A DNA stretch of 64,000 nt. Source: Planktothricoides raciborskii GIHE-MW2 (GTDB lineage Bacteria > Cyanobacteriota > Cyanobacteriia > Cyanobacteriales > Laspinemataceae). Below, in pieces: positions 27,193-36,556 of this stretch. Position numbers and translations under genes: made by a program. The first letter of the stretch is position 1. Each line of letters begins with the position of its first letter. The stretch spans positions 2,777,001-2,841,000 of the forward strand of contig NZ_CP159837.1 of assembly GCF_040564635.1 (NCBI RefSeq), given 5' to 3'. The notes under the pieces are model-generated. The model ran no database searches and had not been told where the DNA came from. It was given only the letters and a program-made list of their open reading frames with translations.

Positions 27193-27642
27193 ATGTCTAA
27201 TAAAAATATTACTGTAATTGATTCAAAGAAAGACAACTGTCCACTTTCTCCTGGAGAGTCTTATGAAAAATATGTTTATTTAGAAAAAGGAAGTTACCGA
27301 ACATACGTATGCCCTTATGAATATAAGGGAATTAAAATCAGTGGAAGCATAACAGCAAATCTTCTATATATGGAGATAATGGCAGACCTTCAGTTAGGTT
27401 TAGAAGGTCGTAAGAGGTTCGCAGACACAATAAACAAAGAGGGTTTTCTAGATCTAGAGCTATTTTATGAATCCGGTAAGCGTTTCGCATCTAATACAGA
27501 GGATTTTGAAATTACAGCGGGATTGATACATTTTTCATCTGGTAGCCCCGTAAATTTCAAGTTCAAAGTCTCAAGGATTGGCGGTAATTACGGAAAAATA
27601 GATTTTATTGTCATGTTACAGTGTCTCGAGGATTGGCGGTAA
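27193..27642 (+). CDS. hypothetical protein divergent from NTPase copy 2
   Basis: 149 aa, ATG preceded by a strong AAAGGAGG ribosome-binding site. No recognised domain: central strand-rich part (SYEKYVYLEKGSYRTYVCPY, IKISGSITANLLYMEIMADL) without signal peptide or membrane segment. A 55-bp direct duplication (27571-27680) alters the end. Without it the frame would read ...VMLRCLRKK and stop at a TGA overlapping the next gene's ATG (27691). The present C-terminus CLEDWR is thus probably secondary. It sits at the position held by a glycine-zipper protein in the first cassette and a DUF697-like protein in the third. Confidence 0.6.
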   Translation: MSNKNITVIDSKKDNCPLSPGESYEKYVYLEKGSYRTYVCPYEYKGIKISGSITANLLYMEIMADLQLGLEGRKRFADTINKEGFLDLELFYESGKRFASNTEDFEITAGLIHFSSGSPVNFKFKVSRIGGNYGKIDFIVMLQCLEDWR

Positions 27643-27680
27643 TTCCAGAAAAATAGATTTTATTGTCATGTTACGGTGCC
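27571..27680 (+). repeat. 55-bp tandem duplication at the gene junction
   Basis: Unit 1 27571-27625 and unit 2 27626-27680 differ at only a few positions. 55 is not a multiple of 3, so the duplication changes the reading frame of the 27193 gene and separates it from the following MORN gene. Confidence 0.9.
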
Positions 27681-27690
27681 TGAGAAAAAA

Positions 27691-28518
27691 ATGAAACCTG
27701 AAGATATCGAAGAAATAGAACGCTTAATTAGACTCGGATATTACGAAGGTGTAATATTTCCATCTGGTCTAATCTATCAAGGGGGGCTTTATCGGGGACT
27801 TCCTCATGGAAAAGGAACTATTATATTGCCAAATGGAAATACATACTCTTATGAGTTTCGTGAAGGAAAGTTAATTGATGGGCGGTCAATACTATTTTAT
27901 CCAGACGGTTCTTTTTATGAAGGAGAAGTTTCTAGCAGTGGGCAACCTTACGGCAGGGGAATCATCAGAAACTTAGACGGATCTATTTACTATCAAGGAA
28001 ACTGGTGGTATCATGGATACGATCCTAAAATAGTCTGGGTATGTGAACCTTTGTTATGGTATGAAAACGGAGAGGTATTTTCAATAAGATGGGAAACGGA
28101 TATTGGACCATCAATAAATAAGCTTGTTCCGGCTGTTTGTCTTCAAATGCCTGAATCATGGGATAAAGATAAATATAAATTGTGTTCAGTTCAGATCATG
28201 TTACCCCATCTACAGATTTTAGGTTGTCCAAATATCAAGAATAATTTTACTATACATCGGTGGAACCCTACTCCTGAACAAGCGGTCGAACGGGTTGGAT
28301 TTCGGGATTTACAGGATTACTATGAGTGGGTTAACGATCCTGCTGAGAAAATTTTGCCTGATAAAGTTGTGAAGATAATTGAAAAATCAGTAAAAACCGC
28401 AAAAAAAGTAATCCCAAAAGTAATTCCAATTGTACTGTATTTTAACTTCCTGCCTCCGCAATATCAGAAAACATTGGAATTTTTACAACTTCTCTTTCCA
28501 TTTATGGAAAGAGAATAA
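27691..28518 (+). CDS. MORN-repeat protein
   Basis: 275 aa from ATG 27691 (an in-frame GTG at 27676 is the alternative). MORN-type repeats occupy about residues 20-110 (YQGGLYRGLPHGKGTIILPN, SFYEGEVSSSGQPYGRG, DGSIYYQGNW), then an unrecognised domain (VCLQMPESWDKDKYKLCSVQ) and a Lys-rich plus hydrophobic C-terminus (VIPKVIPIVLYFNFLPP). MORN repeats often mediate lipid or protein contacts. It was probably once translationally coupled to the preceding gene (see the 55-bp duplication). Role unknown; the neighbourhood is toxin-antitoxin rich. Confidence 0.7.
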   Translation: MKPEDIEEIERLIRLGYYEGVIFPSGLIYQGGLYRGLPHGKGTIILPNGNTYSYEFREGKLIDGRSILFYPDGSFYEGEVSSSGQPYGRGIIRNLDGSIYYQGNWWYHGYDPKIVWVCEPLLWYENGEVFSIRWETDIGPSINKLVPAVCLQMPESWDKDKYKLCSVQIMLPHLQILGCPNIKNNFTIHRWNPTPEQAVERVGFRDLQDYYEWVNDPAEKILPDKVVKIIEKSVKTAKKVIPKVIPIVLYFNFLPPQYQKTLEFLQLLFPFMERE

Positions 28519-28570
28519 TTATTATTAATTTTTCTCTTGAAAAGTCAGATGGAAACAAGAAACCGTTTTT

Positions 28571-28636
28571 TCAGCGGCTCACTGTGGAGCAAGAAGTCAG
28601 GATATCTTCTAGGTATAGTCGAATGCTACGAGACAT
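28571..28636 (-). pseudogene. HepT toxin remnant (21 codons)
   Basis: Starts [16 protein letters not shown] exactly like intact HepT (31841), overlapping the upstream mntA by 11 bp in the usual way, then diverges to STVSR and stops. The HEPN catalytic part is gone, leaving the mntA at 28626-28916 without a toxin. Confidence 0.85.
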
Positions 28637-28916
28637 AGATAGCCTCCCGTTGCACCTGGGGGCGAATTAGGGGTTTAAGCATTAGTCCACTCACCAAATC
28701 TACCCGCGTCCCTAGACGATCTTCTAGATAAAATTTGACATCCATATAAAGGTCAAATGTCACCGGCCTGTCAAATTCTACTAAAATATCCACATCACTA
28801 TCTGGTGTGGCTTCATCCCTAGCGACAGAGCCAAATATCGCCAGGGACTTTACGCCAAAATCTTTTACTACCTGCTGGTTTTGTCCCAGAATCCGCAATA
28901 CTTCTTCCCGCTGCAT
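28626..28916 (-). CDS. mntA: MntA-type nucleotidyltransferase antitoxin (orphan)
   Basis: 96 aa with [20 protein letters not shown]. Nearly identical to the copy at 31831-32121 except at the C-terminus (IRPQVQREAIYVS). The upstream 150 bp, including the palindromic repeat, are also the same as at 32122-32275, so the two loci are direct duplicates. Its HepT partner is reduced to a 21-codon stub, so it could act on the intact HepT elsewhere or be decaying. Confidence 0.85.
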   Translation of the reverse strand: MQREEVLRILGQNQQVVKDFGVKSLAIFGSVARDEATPDSDVDILVEFDRPVTFDLYMDVKFYLEDRLGTRVDLVSGLMLKPLIRPQVQREAIYVS

Positions 28917-29036
28917 AATTGACGACTCTTTCCAGACGATTTGACAATTCTTTTAGTCTAATTATATTCATTATCGCTGTTATATAGTAGCGCCTTGATT
29001 TCTCCGATGACCGCGATCGCACCTATAATCTCCTAT

Positions 29037-29069
29037 AGAAACCCGGTTTCTTCAAGAAACCGGGTTTCT
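29037..29069. repeat. 33-bp palindromic repeat
   Basis: AGAAACCCGGTTTCTT and its exact reverse complement separated by one C. An identical copy is at 32242-32274 in the duplicated mntA upstream region. Confidence 0.85.
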
Positions 29070-29177
29070 ATGTTTTTGTGGGGGCGCGATCGCACCTCTC
29101 CTAACCAGTAGCAGAATAATCCTGGAAAACATCAGGGAATAAAGACTCTTATCGAACCTCTATAGTTGTCAAAACAA

Positions 29178-29552
29178 TCATGCTTTAGCCTCACGTTTTG
29201 CTTTGGCTGCTTGAAGTTTTGCCCGAATCTCTTCTTGGCCTGGTTTGGGGGGCATGGCGGCAATTTTAGCAATTAAATCCCGATTTTTTTCTTCATAATA
29301 CAGCCGCAGTTCCTCCGCTTCCCGAAGCACTTGATGATACTCAGCTTCAACCGTGGAACGATTGGCCTCAATATAAGCTAAAGCCGCGTTAATTTGTGCT
29401 TCTGTCAGGTCAAATAATCCCCTGATAAACTTAGGCGGATATTGAGCGGTTACATAGTCCATAATGTCGTAGATCGTAATCCGTGTACCGGCAATGGTTA
29501 ACCCTCGTTCTGTACGGATAATCCCTGTTTGTTCCTTGGATATTTTTTTCAT
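29178..29552 (-). CDS. DUF433 domain protein (antitoxin-like)
   Basis: 124 aa from the ATG at 29552 (a TTG frame start at 29567 is less likely). N-terminal DUF433 helix-turn-helix (RGLTIAGTRITIYDIMDYVT, QYPPKFIRGLFDLTEAQINAAL), then a charged helical tail. DUF433 proteins often act as VapB-type antitoxins with a DUF5615 PIN-like toxin, but no partner gene follows here. A fragment of a paralogue lies at 11388-11445. Confidence 0.75.
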   Translation of the reverse strand: MKKISKEQTGIIRTERGLTIAGTRITIYDIMDYVTAQYPPKFIRGLFDLTEAQINAALAYIEANRSTVEAEYHQVLREAEELRLYYEEKNRDLIAKIAAMPPKPGQEEIRAKLQAAKAKREAKA

Positions 29553-29588
29553 AATTTTTCCCAACAATCTGTTGGCTGAAAGTCATTT

Positions 29589-30498
<910 letters not shown>

Positions 30499-30531
30499 AT
30501 CTTTTAATACCATATATTTTAATCCAAAAAA

Positions 30532-30885
30532 TTAAGCTGTGGCAAATTCTGTTAAAGGCCGTTTACTGGGATGATGGAACCCTAAAACAATATCACTTTG
30601 GGGAATTCCCGCAAACAGTAAATCATCCACTATACAGAAATTGGTTAAATCTTGTTCCACCCAAACTTTGCTATCTTTAATTTTCAGATAGATGATAATA
30701 TGCTGTACTAGCTTTGTATCCTCCCAGCCAAAGCGAAACCAAAGGTATTCATCTCTAATTTCATCCAAGGCTAGGCGATCGCTTACTTCATATTCAGGAG
30801 TTTTCTTGCCTTGATTAAGCTTTATTTCATAATATTCGGTCAAGATTCGTTTGATGATCTGGCGGTAATTTTCTAAGTCAGCCAT
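30532..30885 (-). CDS. xisI: XisI-family protein
   Basis: 117 aa (KTPEYEVSDRLALDEIRDEY, FRFGWEDTKLVQHIIIYLKI, IVDDLLFAGIPQSDIVLGFH). Homologous to the fdxN element excision-controlling factor XisI of Anabaena; widespread with XisH outside any fdxN element, so the name does not prove that role. Overlaps xisH by 13 bp. Degenerate copies are at 10945-11295 and 56708-56990. Confidence 0.88.
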   Translation of the reverse strand: MADLENYRQIIKRILTEYYEIKLNQGKKTPEYEVSDRLALDEIRDEYLWFRFGWEDTKLVQHIIIYLKIKDSKVWVEQDLTNFCIVDDLLFAGIPQSDIVLGFHHPSKRPLTEFATA

Positions 30886-31289
30886 TTTAGCAGTTCCTCC
30901 TTCGCCGTATCTACTACCATTAAAAAAACTCGATTATCTTTAATCACTGCTTGCACAGATTTTCTTTGAAAAAAATCTTCATAGACCAGAGAATCGATCG
31001 CTAAATACAGAGTATATTCTGGTTCAGTCAGTTGAATCAGGTTTCTATATACAATGTATTGTCCCAATGCTCCATGAAAGTCATACATTAGGGATTTTCC
31101 AACAAAGCTTTTGACTTCAACAACGATTTTTTCGCCTCCTCTTGCTGCGGCAATTGGTTTTTCGGCTGCTAGATCGGCATACAATTCAGCATCCTCATAT
31201 TTGATGAAGTAAGGATCGTCGGTGATGATCCAACCCTCTTTGATTAAGGCGTTCTTGACCGCATCATGGTAAATGTCTTTGGCAGGCAT
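30873..31289 (-). CDS. xisH: XisH-family protein (endonuclease-like fold)
   Basis: 138 aa. MPAKDIYHDAVKNALIKEGW, YADLAAEKPIAAARGGEKIV, VEVKSFVGKSLMYDFHGALG. The D...EVK pattern (EKIVVEVKSF) resembles a PD-(D/E)XK nuclease core. Forms a two-gene unit with xisI. Together they may be a nuclease/inhibitor pair; this functional reading is inference. Confidence 0.87.
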   Translation of the reverse strand: MPAKDIYHDAVKNALIKEGWIITDDPYFIKYEDAELYADLAAEKPIAAARGGEKIVVEVKSFVGKSLMYDFHGALGQYIVYRNLIQLTEPEYTLYLAIDSLVYEDFFQRKSVQAVIKDNRVFLMVVDTAKEELLKWLT

Positions 31290-31490
31290 AGTTTAAGGGA
31301 GTGGGTAGTAATTTTATTTTACACTATTACTTTAAGCGTGGATTGATTGGTGAAAGAAGAATAAGCACTGCGATCGCACAGTAAAGTTTGACAAAAACCC
31401 CGTTTCTGCTTTTATGAGTTATTTTGGTGCAGAAGTGGGAGGCGCTACTCCCGCAAGGTATCCGCTTGGCAGCATCGCACCTCTCTCTAA

Positions 31491-31841
31491 TTATTCATCC
31501 CCAAACTCTGTCTCTATAATTCGCTGCACCACTGCCAGCAATGGGGTTATTTTAGTTTCCAAAATATCCCAGAGGGTTTCGTCTTCTAAGCTAAAGTAAG
31601 CGTGAGCTAAAATATCGCGCAAGCCAGCAATTTTGCGCCACTCACCTTCTGGATATCTCGATCGCATTTCTTGAGGAATATTTTTAACCGCTTCTCCGAT
31701 AATCTGCAAATTCCTTACAACGGCATCATAAGTACGATCTTCAGTTTGGAAATCTTCAAAAGTCATTCCTTGAGTGTATCGTTTGACTTTGGTACAAGAA
31801 GTGAGTATATCTTCCAAATACAGACGAATACTACGCGACAT
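31491..31841 (-). CDS. hepT: HepT-type HEPN RNase toxin
   Basis: 116 aa, intact. HEPN RNase motif RDILAHAYF at about residues 75-83 (RxxxxH plus aromatic, with the Tyr that MntA-type partners adenylylate). The frame overlaps mntA by 11 bp, giving antitoxin-toxin order in transcription. This is the only full-length HepT among three related loci in the window. Confidence 0.88.
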   Translation of the reverse strand: MSRSIRLYLEDILTSCTKVKRYTQGMTFEDFQTEDRTYDAVVRNLQIIGEAVKNIPQEMRSRYPEGEWRKIAGLRDILAHAYFSLEDETLWDILETKITPLLAVVQRIIETEFGDE

Positions 31842-32121
31842 AAATTGCCTCCTGTTCTACCGTAGAACGAATCAGAGGTTTAAGCATTAGGTTACTCACC
31901 AAATCTACCCGCGTCCCTAGATTATCTTCTAGATAAAATTTAACATCCATATAAAGGTCAAATGTCACCGGCCTGTCAAATTCTACTAAAATATCCACAT
32001 CACTATCTGGTGTGGCTTCATCCCTAGCGACAGAGCCAAATATCGCCAGGGACTTTACGCCAAAATCTTTTAATACCTGCTGGTTTTGTCCCAGAATCCG
32101 CAATACTTCTTCCCGCTGCAT
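31831..32121 (-). CDS. mntA: MntA-type nucleotidyltransferase antitoxin
   Basis: 96 aa with [20 protein letters not shown] and [15 protein letters not shown]. The predicted AMPylating antitoxin of the overlapping HepT. Direct-duplicate relationship with 28626-28916. Confidence 0.88.
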   Translation of the reverse strand: MQREEVLRILGQNQQVLKDFGVKSLAIFGSVARDEATPDSDVDILVEFDRPVTFDLYMDVKFYLEDNLGTRVDLVSNLMLKPLIRSTVEQEAIYVA

Positions 32122-32241
32122 AATTAACGACTCTTTACAGACGATTTGACAATGATTTTAGTCTAATTATCTTCATTATCGCTGTTATATAGTAGCGCCT
32201 TGATTTCTCCGATGACCGCGATCGCACCTATAATCTCCTAT

Positions 32242-32274
32242 AGAAACCCGGTTTCTTCAAGAAACCGGGTTTCT
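32242..32274. repeat. 33-bp palindromic repeat
   Basis: Identical to 29037-29069 and in the same position upstream of mntA; part of the direct duplication. Confidence 0.85.
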
Positions 32275-32329
32275 GCGTTTCTGGGCAATTTATGGGCGGT
32301 TTGGGAAAGCGATCGCCCCTATCTTTCCC

Positions 32330-33130
32330 TTAAAGATTATCGGGATCTAGCCCGATCGCCCGCAACCGTTCCGCGAGACGTTCCGCTCGTTGGTGTTCAA
32401 TTTCCGCCCGTTGGCGTTCAATCTCCGCCCGCTGGCGTTCTGCCTCAGCAAGCTCAACCGCTTGTTCAGCTTTTTGGCGTTCAGCCTCTTCCGGCAACAG
32501 CACCAAATTGCCTTCGGTATCGTAAAACCGTAACCAAACGGCCTCCTCTCGGTCGATAGTACCCGACCAAGTTCCCAGCCAAAAGCCCAAACTCTCACAC
32601 CAGAGCCAACCTCGGTCATTTGCCCCCAAGGGCTGATAACCGTGGGAACTGTGCAAATGCCATCCCTGCAAGGAATTTGGCTCAAATGGGTCAAAGACAA
32701 AGTAATCAGGGGTGCGGAAAACCCGCTGATAAATATCCTTCTTGACTCCTTTATCTATCCTCGCGGTACTGGGGGACATGAACTCGACAATCACATCTGG
32801 GTAGCGACCGCCTTCCTGCCAGACCACCCAGCCCTGTCGTTCCCTTGTCCCGTCTACATCTAAGACCGCAAAAAAATCAGGGCCGCGAAAATCTTTGTTT
32901 CTAACTTGTTCGCTGCTGTAGTAAATAAACATATTGCCGCCCGTATAGAAATCATTGCGATCGCTCCAAGCTTGTTGCAATGACCGGATCAGGACGTTCA
33001 TGGCAATGCGGTGGCGGTTAGTCTCCAAGGGTTCTCCATCATCAAAAATCAAGTCCGTCGGCGGCATGGGGGGTTCCCAGTCCGGTTCCACAACGGTTTC
33101 GGGGTTATAGGCGGTGAGCTCTACTGACAT
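32330..33130 (-). CDS. Uma2-family PD-(D/E)XK nuclease-like protein with coiled-coil tail
   Basis: 266 aa. Residues 1-200 are a Uma2 (DUF820) domain: MPPTDLIFDDGEPLETNRHR, GPDFFAVLDVDGTRERQGWV, PDVIVEFMSPSTARIDKGVK (catalytic D...E...K pattern). Residues about 205-255 are a Glu/Arg/Ala coiled coil with repeated QRAEIE units. Very expanded family in cyanobacteria, biological role not established. A 5' fragment of a close paralogue is at 10194-10312. Confidence 0.88.
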   Translation of the reverse strand: MSVELTAYNPETVVEPDWEPPMPPTDLIFDDGEPLETNRHRIAMNVLIRSLQQAWSDRNDFYTGGNMFIYYSSEQVRNKDFRGPDFFAVLDVDGTRERQGWVVWQEGGRYPDVIVEFMSPSTARIDKGVKKDIYQRVFRTPDYFVFDPFEPNSLQGWHLHSSHGYQPLGANDRGWLWCESLGFWLGTWSGTIDREEAVWLRFYDTEGNLVLLPEEAERQKAEQAVELAEAERQRAEIERQRAEIEHQRAERLAERLRAIGLDPDNL

Positions 33131-33370
33131 TTTCGGCTCCCTACGGTTGGTAGTTCTTGTTGATGATTATATCCCTTGGGGCAAATAGCTGGCGGCCTCA
33201 TCCCACGGGCATTGGAGCCGCCCAATCAGTTCTCAAAAGCCCCCCGAACGGCTGGTCTTGTAGCGGTTTTTGTTCTCGTTGTTCTTCCAGGCTCTAGCAG
33301 GGGAACGAGAAAATGCCCGGTTTATGGTTACTTTTCCAGAGTTTCTACGGCTAATTTCCACCCTTGAAAG

Positions 33371-33637
33371 CTAGGAGGAAATCCTCGGACGTTGCTGTAT
33401 CCTAACATTTGCAAACTCATCATTCCCCTTGATGATATTTTTGAGGGCGGCGGTATTACCAATGGTGTAATAATCCCCCGGTAGGGAGGTTAAAAACTGG
33501 GTGATTTCTGCGGATAATTCTGCTTGGGGCAGGGAACTTTCCGCCATGACTGCTAAAGGTGCGATCGCTCCTATCCCCATTTCTAGGGAAATAGATAATA
33601 AAGTCCCCAGGACAACTGATATCAATTTTTTGGCCAT
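33371..33637 (-). pseudogene. secreted rhodanese-type protein, N-terminal remnant
   Basis: 88 aa with a signal peptide (MAKKLISVVLGTLLSISLEM...VMA) followed by LPGDYYTIGNTAALKNIIKG, the lead-in segment of periplasmic rhodanese domains. The rhodanese body and its Cys are missing; the last residues (VRIQQRPRISS) are unrelated. A C-terminal rhodanese fragment at 35536-35670 comes from another copy. Confidence 0.5.
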
Positions 33638-33712
33638 TGTTTTTTGCTGCCAGATTAATCAAGACGCTAACTTAATTTATAGAAATTTTCAGATAAATAC
33701 AATACTTTAGGG

Positions 33713-33835
33713 GCGAAGCATTCCGGCAATGAATTTCTGATTTTAAGCAATAACGTATCTGCCGGAATGCTTCGCCCTTACGGAGATTTGTGGTTTACCC
33801 ATCTGCTCTTTGGGCGAAGCATTACAGGCATAAAT
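33713..33835. repeat. dispersed repeat (GGGCGAAGCATTCCG type)
   Basis: Inverted copies GGGGCGAAGCATTCCGGCA and TGCCGGAATGCTTCGCCC, then GGGCGAAGCATTACAGGC. Family members at 42828-42940 and 47587-47700. Confidence 0.7.
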
Positions 33836-33978
33836 TTTTGCTTTGAACTGATAAATTAATTGAGTAAGGAGACTAAGTAGCGATCGCTCTGAGGATTTAT
33901 TAGGTTGGCGATCGCGCATCTATAATACATCTATAATATAAAACTGAATACCACCAGGTACAAAATGAGGTCAAACCA

Positions 33979-34752
33979 ATGTGGGAAATAGCACGTCGTG
34001 AAGTTTGGGAGTTACTGAGCAAAAGCCAGGAAACAACAACAGAACCAATCAGCGAAAAAGATATGATTAAACTACCCGAACCAGTGCAACGTTATCTTAG
34101 GTATAGTGGGGTTGTTGGTAAAGAGAAGATTAAAACTGTTCGCCTCAAACAAAAGGGATTTTTTCGACCCGGTGAAAACTTACCTTGGATGCCGATGATG
34201 GCGGAGCAATATTATACAACAAATCCCCCGGCTTTTTTGTGGTTTGGCACTGTGAAAGCTTTGCCGTTTCTGTCCATTTCAGCGAGAGATAAATTTATCG
34301 ATGGGCAGGGCAATATGCTGGTTAAACTACAGTCTTTTTTCACCTTAACCAATGCCAGCGGTGACAAAATAGATCAAGGGGCATTGTTGCGTTATCTGGG
34401 TGAAATGATGTGGTTTCCCACAGCGTGGCTATCGGATTATATCCAGTGGCAAGAAATAGATCGCCACTCAGTCCGGGCTATTTTGAACTGCAATGGGTTG
34501 GAGGTTTCCGCTGTACTACATTTTAATGCCGATGGGCAAATCGTGAAATTAACTGCCCAAAGATATCGAGAAGTCAAAGGTGAATATGCTTTAGATGAAT
34601 GGGAGGCTATTCCTATGACTAACTATCAAGAATTTAATGGGTTACGCATTCCGGTTAACGTGGAAGTTTTATGGAAGTTGGAATATGGCAATTTTAGTTA
34701 CTTTCGAGGTGAAGTCGTGGATATTGATTACAACAACGTCGGACTCTATTAG
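33979..34752 (+). CDS. DUF6544-type protein
   Basis: 257 aa, no signal peptide. Conserved core LPEPVQRYLRYSGVVGKEKI, KTVRLKQKGFFRPGENLPWM, LLRYLGEMMWFPTAWL and ALDEWEAIPMTNYQEFNGLR is typical of a family of uncharacterised proteins, which I place as DUF6544 from memory. ATG at 33979 has no strong ribosome-binding site. Not evidently part of the adjacent sulfur genes, which lie on the other strand. Confidence 0.65.
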   Translation: MWEIARREVWELLSKSQETTTEPISEKDMIKLPEPVQRYLRYSGVVGKEKIKTVRLKQKGFFRPGENLPWMPMMAEQYYTTNPPAFLWFGTVKALPFLSISARDKFIDGQGNMLVKLQSFFTLTNASGDKIDQGALLRYLGEMMWFPTAWLSDYIQWQEIDRHSVRAILNCNGLEVSAVLHFNADGQIVKLTAQRYREVKGEYALDEWEAIPMTNYQEFNGLRIPVNVEVLWKLEYGNFSYFRGEVVDIDYNNVGLY

Positions 34753-34897
34753 ACTTTTTGCACCCCCCTAAAAAGTCCCCCTTTTTAATGGGGGGTTGGG
34801 GGTATCGATCTGGTATGCAAGCCAGAATTGTCTATTAAATGCTGGTTTACATGAAGTGCGATCGCCTAGGCTAATACTACCGGGGGCAATATTAAAT

Positions 34898-35356
34898 CTA
34901 GCCAATCCAGCCACTCATTCTAGCCATTAATGCGGCGAATAGCGGCAATAGCGTAAAACAGATTAACTCCCCTTTAATCAGCCAAGAAATCAGGTTTACT
35001 TTGCCGATTTCTAATTGGGGCGTTTCACCTCTTTGCAGGCTTTTAGTCCAGGTAATAAAAGTAAAGGTGGGATACAGGGACAACAGACTGACTAGGATAA
35101 ATACCCCGATTTTTGCATAGAAAAATGGATTGCTAAGATAGTAATCGCTGCCTTTGCCGAAATAGATGACTCTTAATATTCCGGTGACTAGAATTGCCGT
35201 AGCTGCTATCCCATAAGCGGCATCTGCAAAAGCCACTCTTTTGGCTTCATTGAGGGTCATTTCTTGTTTGAAGTTAAATACTTCTACGGTTAAAGCCCCA
35301 AAAGCTAACATGAAACCTAAGTAATGGAAATAAGCGGTAATTGCACTTGCCCACAT
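34898..35356 (-). CDS. DUF2214 family membrane protein
   Basis: 152 aa from MWASAITAYFHYLGF (upstream in-frame start at 35386 possible). Four predicted membrane helices: FHYLGFMLAFGALTVEVF, ADAAYGIAATAILVTGILRV, FFYAKIGVFILVSLLSLYPT, LISWLIKGELICFTLLPLFA. Typical DUF2214, function unknown. Same strand as the downstream end of the Rieske/hdr cluster. Confidence 0.8.
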   Translation of the reverse strand: MWASAITAYFHYLGFMLAFGALTVEVFNFKQEMTLNEAKRVAFADAAYGIAATAILVTGILRVIYFGKGSDYYLSNPFFYAKIGVFILVSLLSLYPTFTFITWTKSLQRGETPQLEIGKVNLISWLIKGELICFTLLPLFAALMARMSGWIG

Positions 35357-35535
35357 TATAATGATTTCCCTAAGTATGATGAACAATCGATCGCCGCTTG
35401 ATAAGTTACTTAATAAGTTAAAAAGGCGATCGCGATTATCTTACCCCATTACCCAGTTGTTTGACAATGATTTGGTGGCGGATTATTGAATTTTCGGTTA
35501 AAGATTCCTGACCGGCAATCTACTTAATTTAATTA

Positions 35536-35670
35536 TCAAGATTTACCCGTGGCTATGGCTAATTTTAATTGCCGCCATTCTACCATGCCGCCGGTAATAT
35601 TAAAAACCGATTGAAACCCTGATTGAATCAGAAAATCAGCGGCGATCGGACTACGTTTATTTAAACTAAA
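35536..35670 (-). pseudogene. rhodanese C-terminal fragment
   Basis: Frame KRSPIAADFLIQSGFQSVFN followed by ITGGMVEW matches the end of rhodanese domains (R.AIAA..L...GF..V.NLTGGM..W), but the upstream catalytic part is missing. It begins only a few bases after the Rieske gene stop, so a rhodanese gene was probably lost here by deletion. Confidence 0.6.
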
Positions 35671-35675
35671 TTTAG

Positions 35676-36209
35676 TTAAACCCACCAAGGAGTTTCGCCC
35701 GTGCGCGGGTCTATTTCCGTCCAAGGAGAAATCAAAATCACGTTATCTTTGACGACCACATTCACTAATTTCAGTGGCAAAGGTGCGGGGCCACGCAATA
35801 CAGAACCGTCCGCACTATAGCGAGAACCGTGACAGGGACATTGAAATTCTTGGTCAGTTCCATTCCAAGGAAATGTGCAGCCTAAATGGGTGCAATTATC
35901 CACAATTCCTATGCGATCGATCCCATCATTTTGGATGGTTAAATAAGTCGGTTCACCGGCTAAACCGGCAACTAAAGCGCGAGTGCCTACGGGTTCCGCT
36001 AAAATTTGACTCGCAGGAATAGGATTACCTAAAACATCTTTGGCGATAATTGCTCCCCCGGCGCCCTGTTCTGATGGGGGAATAAAATATTTGGCGACGG
36101 GATAAAGTGCAGCCCCGGCAGTAGAGGCAACGGCAGCACCAGTCAAAAAGTTGAGCAACTTTCGCCGAGACATGGAAGGGCTTTCGAGAGGTAAACTATG
36201 ATTATCCAT
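35676..36209 (-). CDS. Rieske [2Fe-2S] protein (PetC-like)
   Basis: 177 aa from MDNHSLPLESPSMSRRKLL (a TTG frame start at 36275 would add 22 residues). N-terminal Arg-rich segment plus one membrane helix (LLNFLTGAAVASTAGAALYP), then a Rieske domain with CTHLGC and CPCHGS cluster ligands and the GPAPLPL loop. Length and build fit PetC of the cytochrome b6f complex. Its place within sulfur-oxidation genes and apart from petA suggests a secondary isoform used under special conditions; this is inferred. Confidence 0.85.
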   Translation of the reverse strand: MDNHSLPLESPSMSRRKLLNFLTGAAVASTAGAALYPVAKYFIPPSEQGAGGAIIAKDVLGNPIPASQILAEPVGTRALVAGLAGEPTYLTIQNDGIDRIGIVDNCTHLGCTFPWNGTDQEFQCPCHGSRYSADGSVLRGPAPLPLKLVNVVVKDNVILISPWTEIDPRTGETPWWV

Positions 36210-36311
36210 TGGAGTGTTTTTGTCCTGTGATGATTGATTGATTTCAGAGTGATAGTTGGGATAATTTAAGGGCAAATTATTCCAGTCAGTTTTGGGATTT
36301 ATTTCTGTAAT

Positions 36312-36518
36312 TTATTTGGGGGATTTACTGGTGTTAATCCCTAGCAAGCGATAGATGCCACAAAAGCCAAATGCCGCACTGAAAGCCAGCAAACCCGCGC
36401 CGATATCTAAGCCAATGGCTAAGGGCGTACCTTGGTAAACATTCAAACCTGTATAAAGTAGGGCTGCGGCTAATAAAAACCGCACCATCCGATCTAAGCT
36501 GCCAACATTGTTAGACAT
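36312..36518 (-). CDS. DUF2892 small membrane protein
   Basis: 68 aa from MSNNVGSLDRMVRFLL (9-codon longer frame start at 36545). Two hydrophobic helices with the family motif NVGSLDRMVRFLLAAALLYT and FGFCGIYRLLGI. DUF2892 (YgaP-type membrane part) proteins often accompany rhodaneses and sulfur genes, consistent with this position between the hdr cluster and the Rieske gene. Confidence 0.8.
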   Translation of the reverse strand: MSNNVGSLDRMVRFLLAAALLYTGLNVYQGTPLAIGLDIGAGLLAFSAAFGFCGIYRLLGINTSKSPK

Positions 36519-36556
36519 GATAAATTCTCGTATAATTTTTGACATTAACTAATGCT

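Noticed and set aside
30532-31289. Evidence for an fdxN excision element from the xisH/xisI names
   Set aside because: xisHI pairs are common without any excised element; no xisF-type recombinase, nif genes or att sites are present here.
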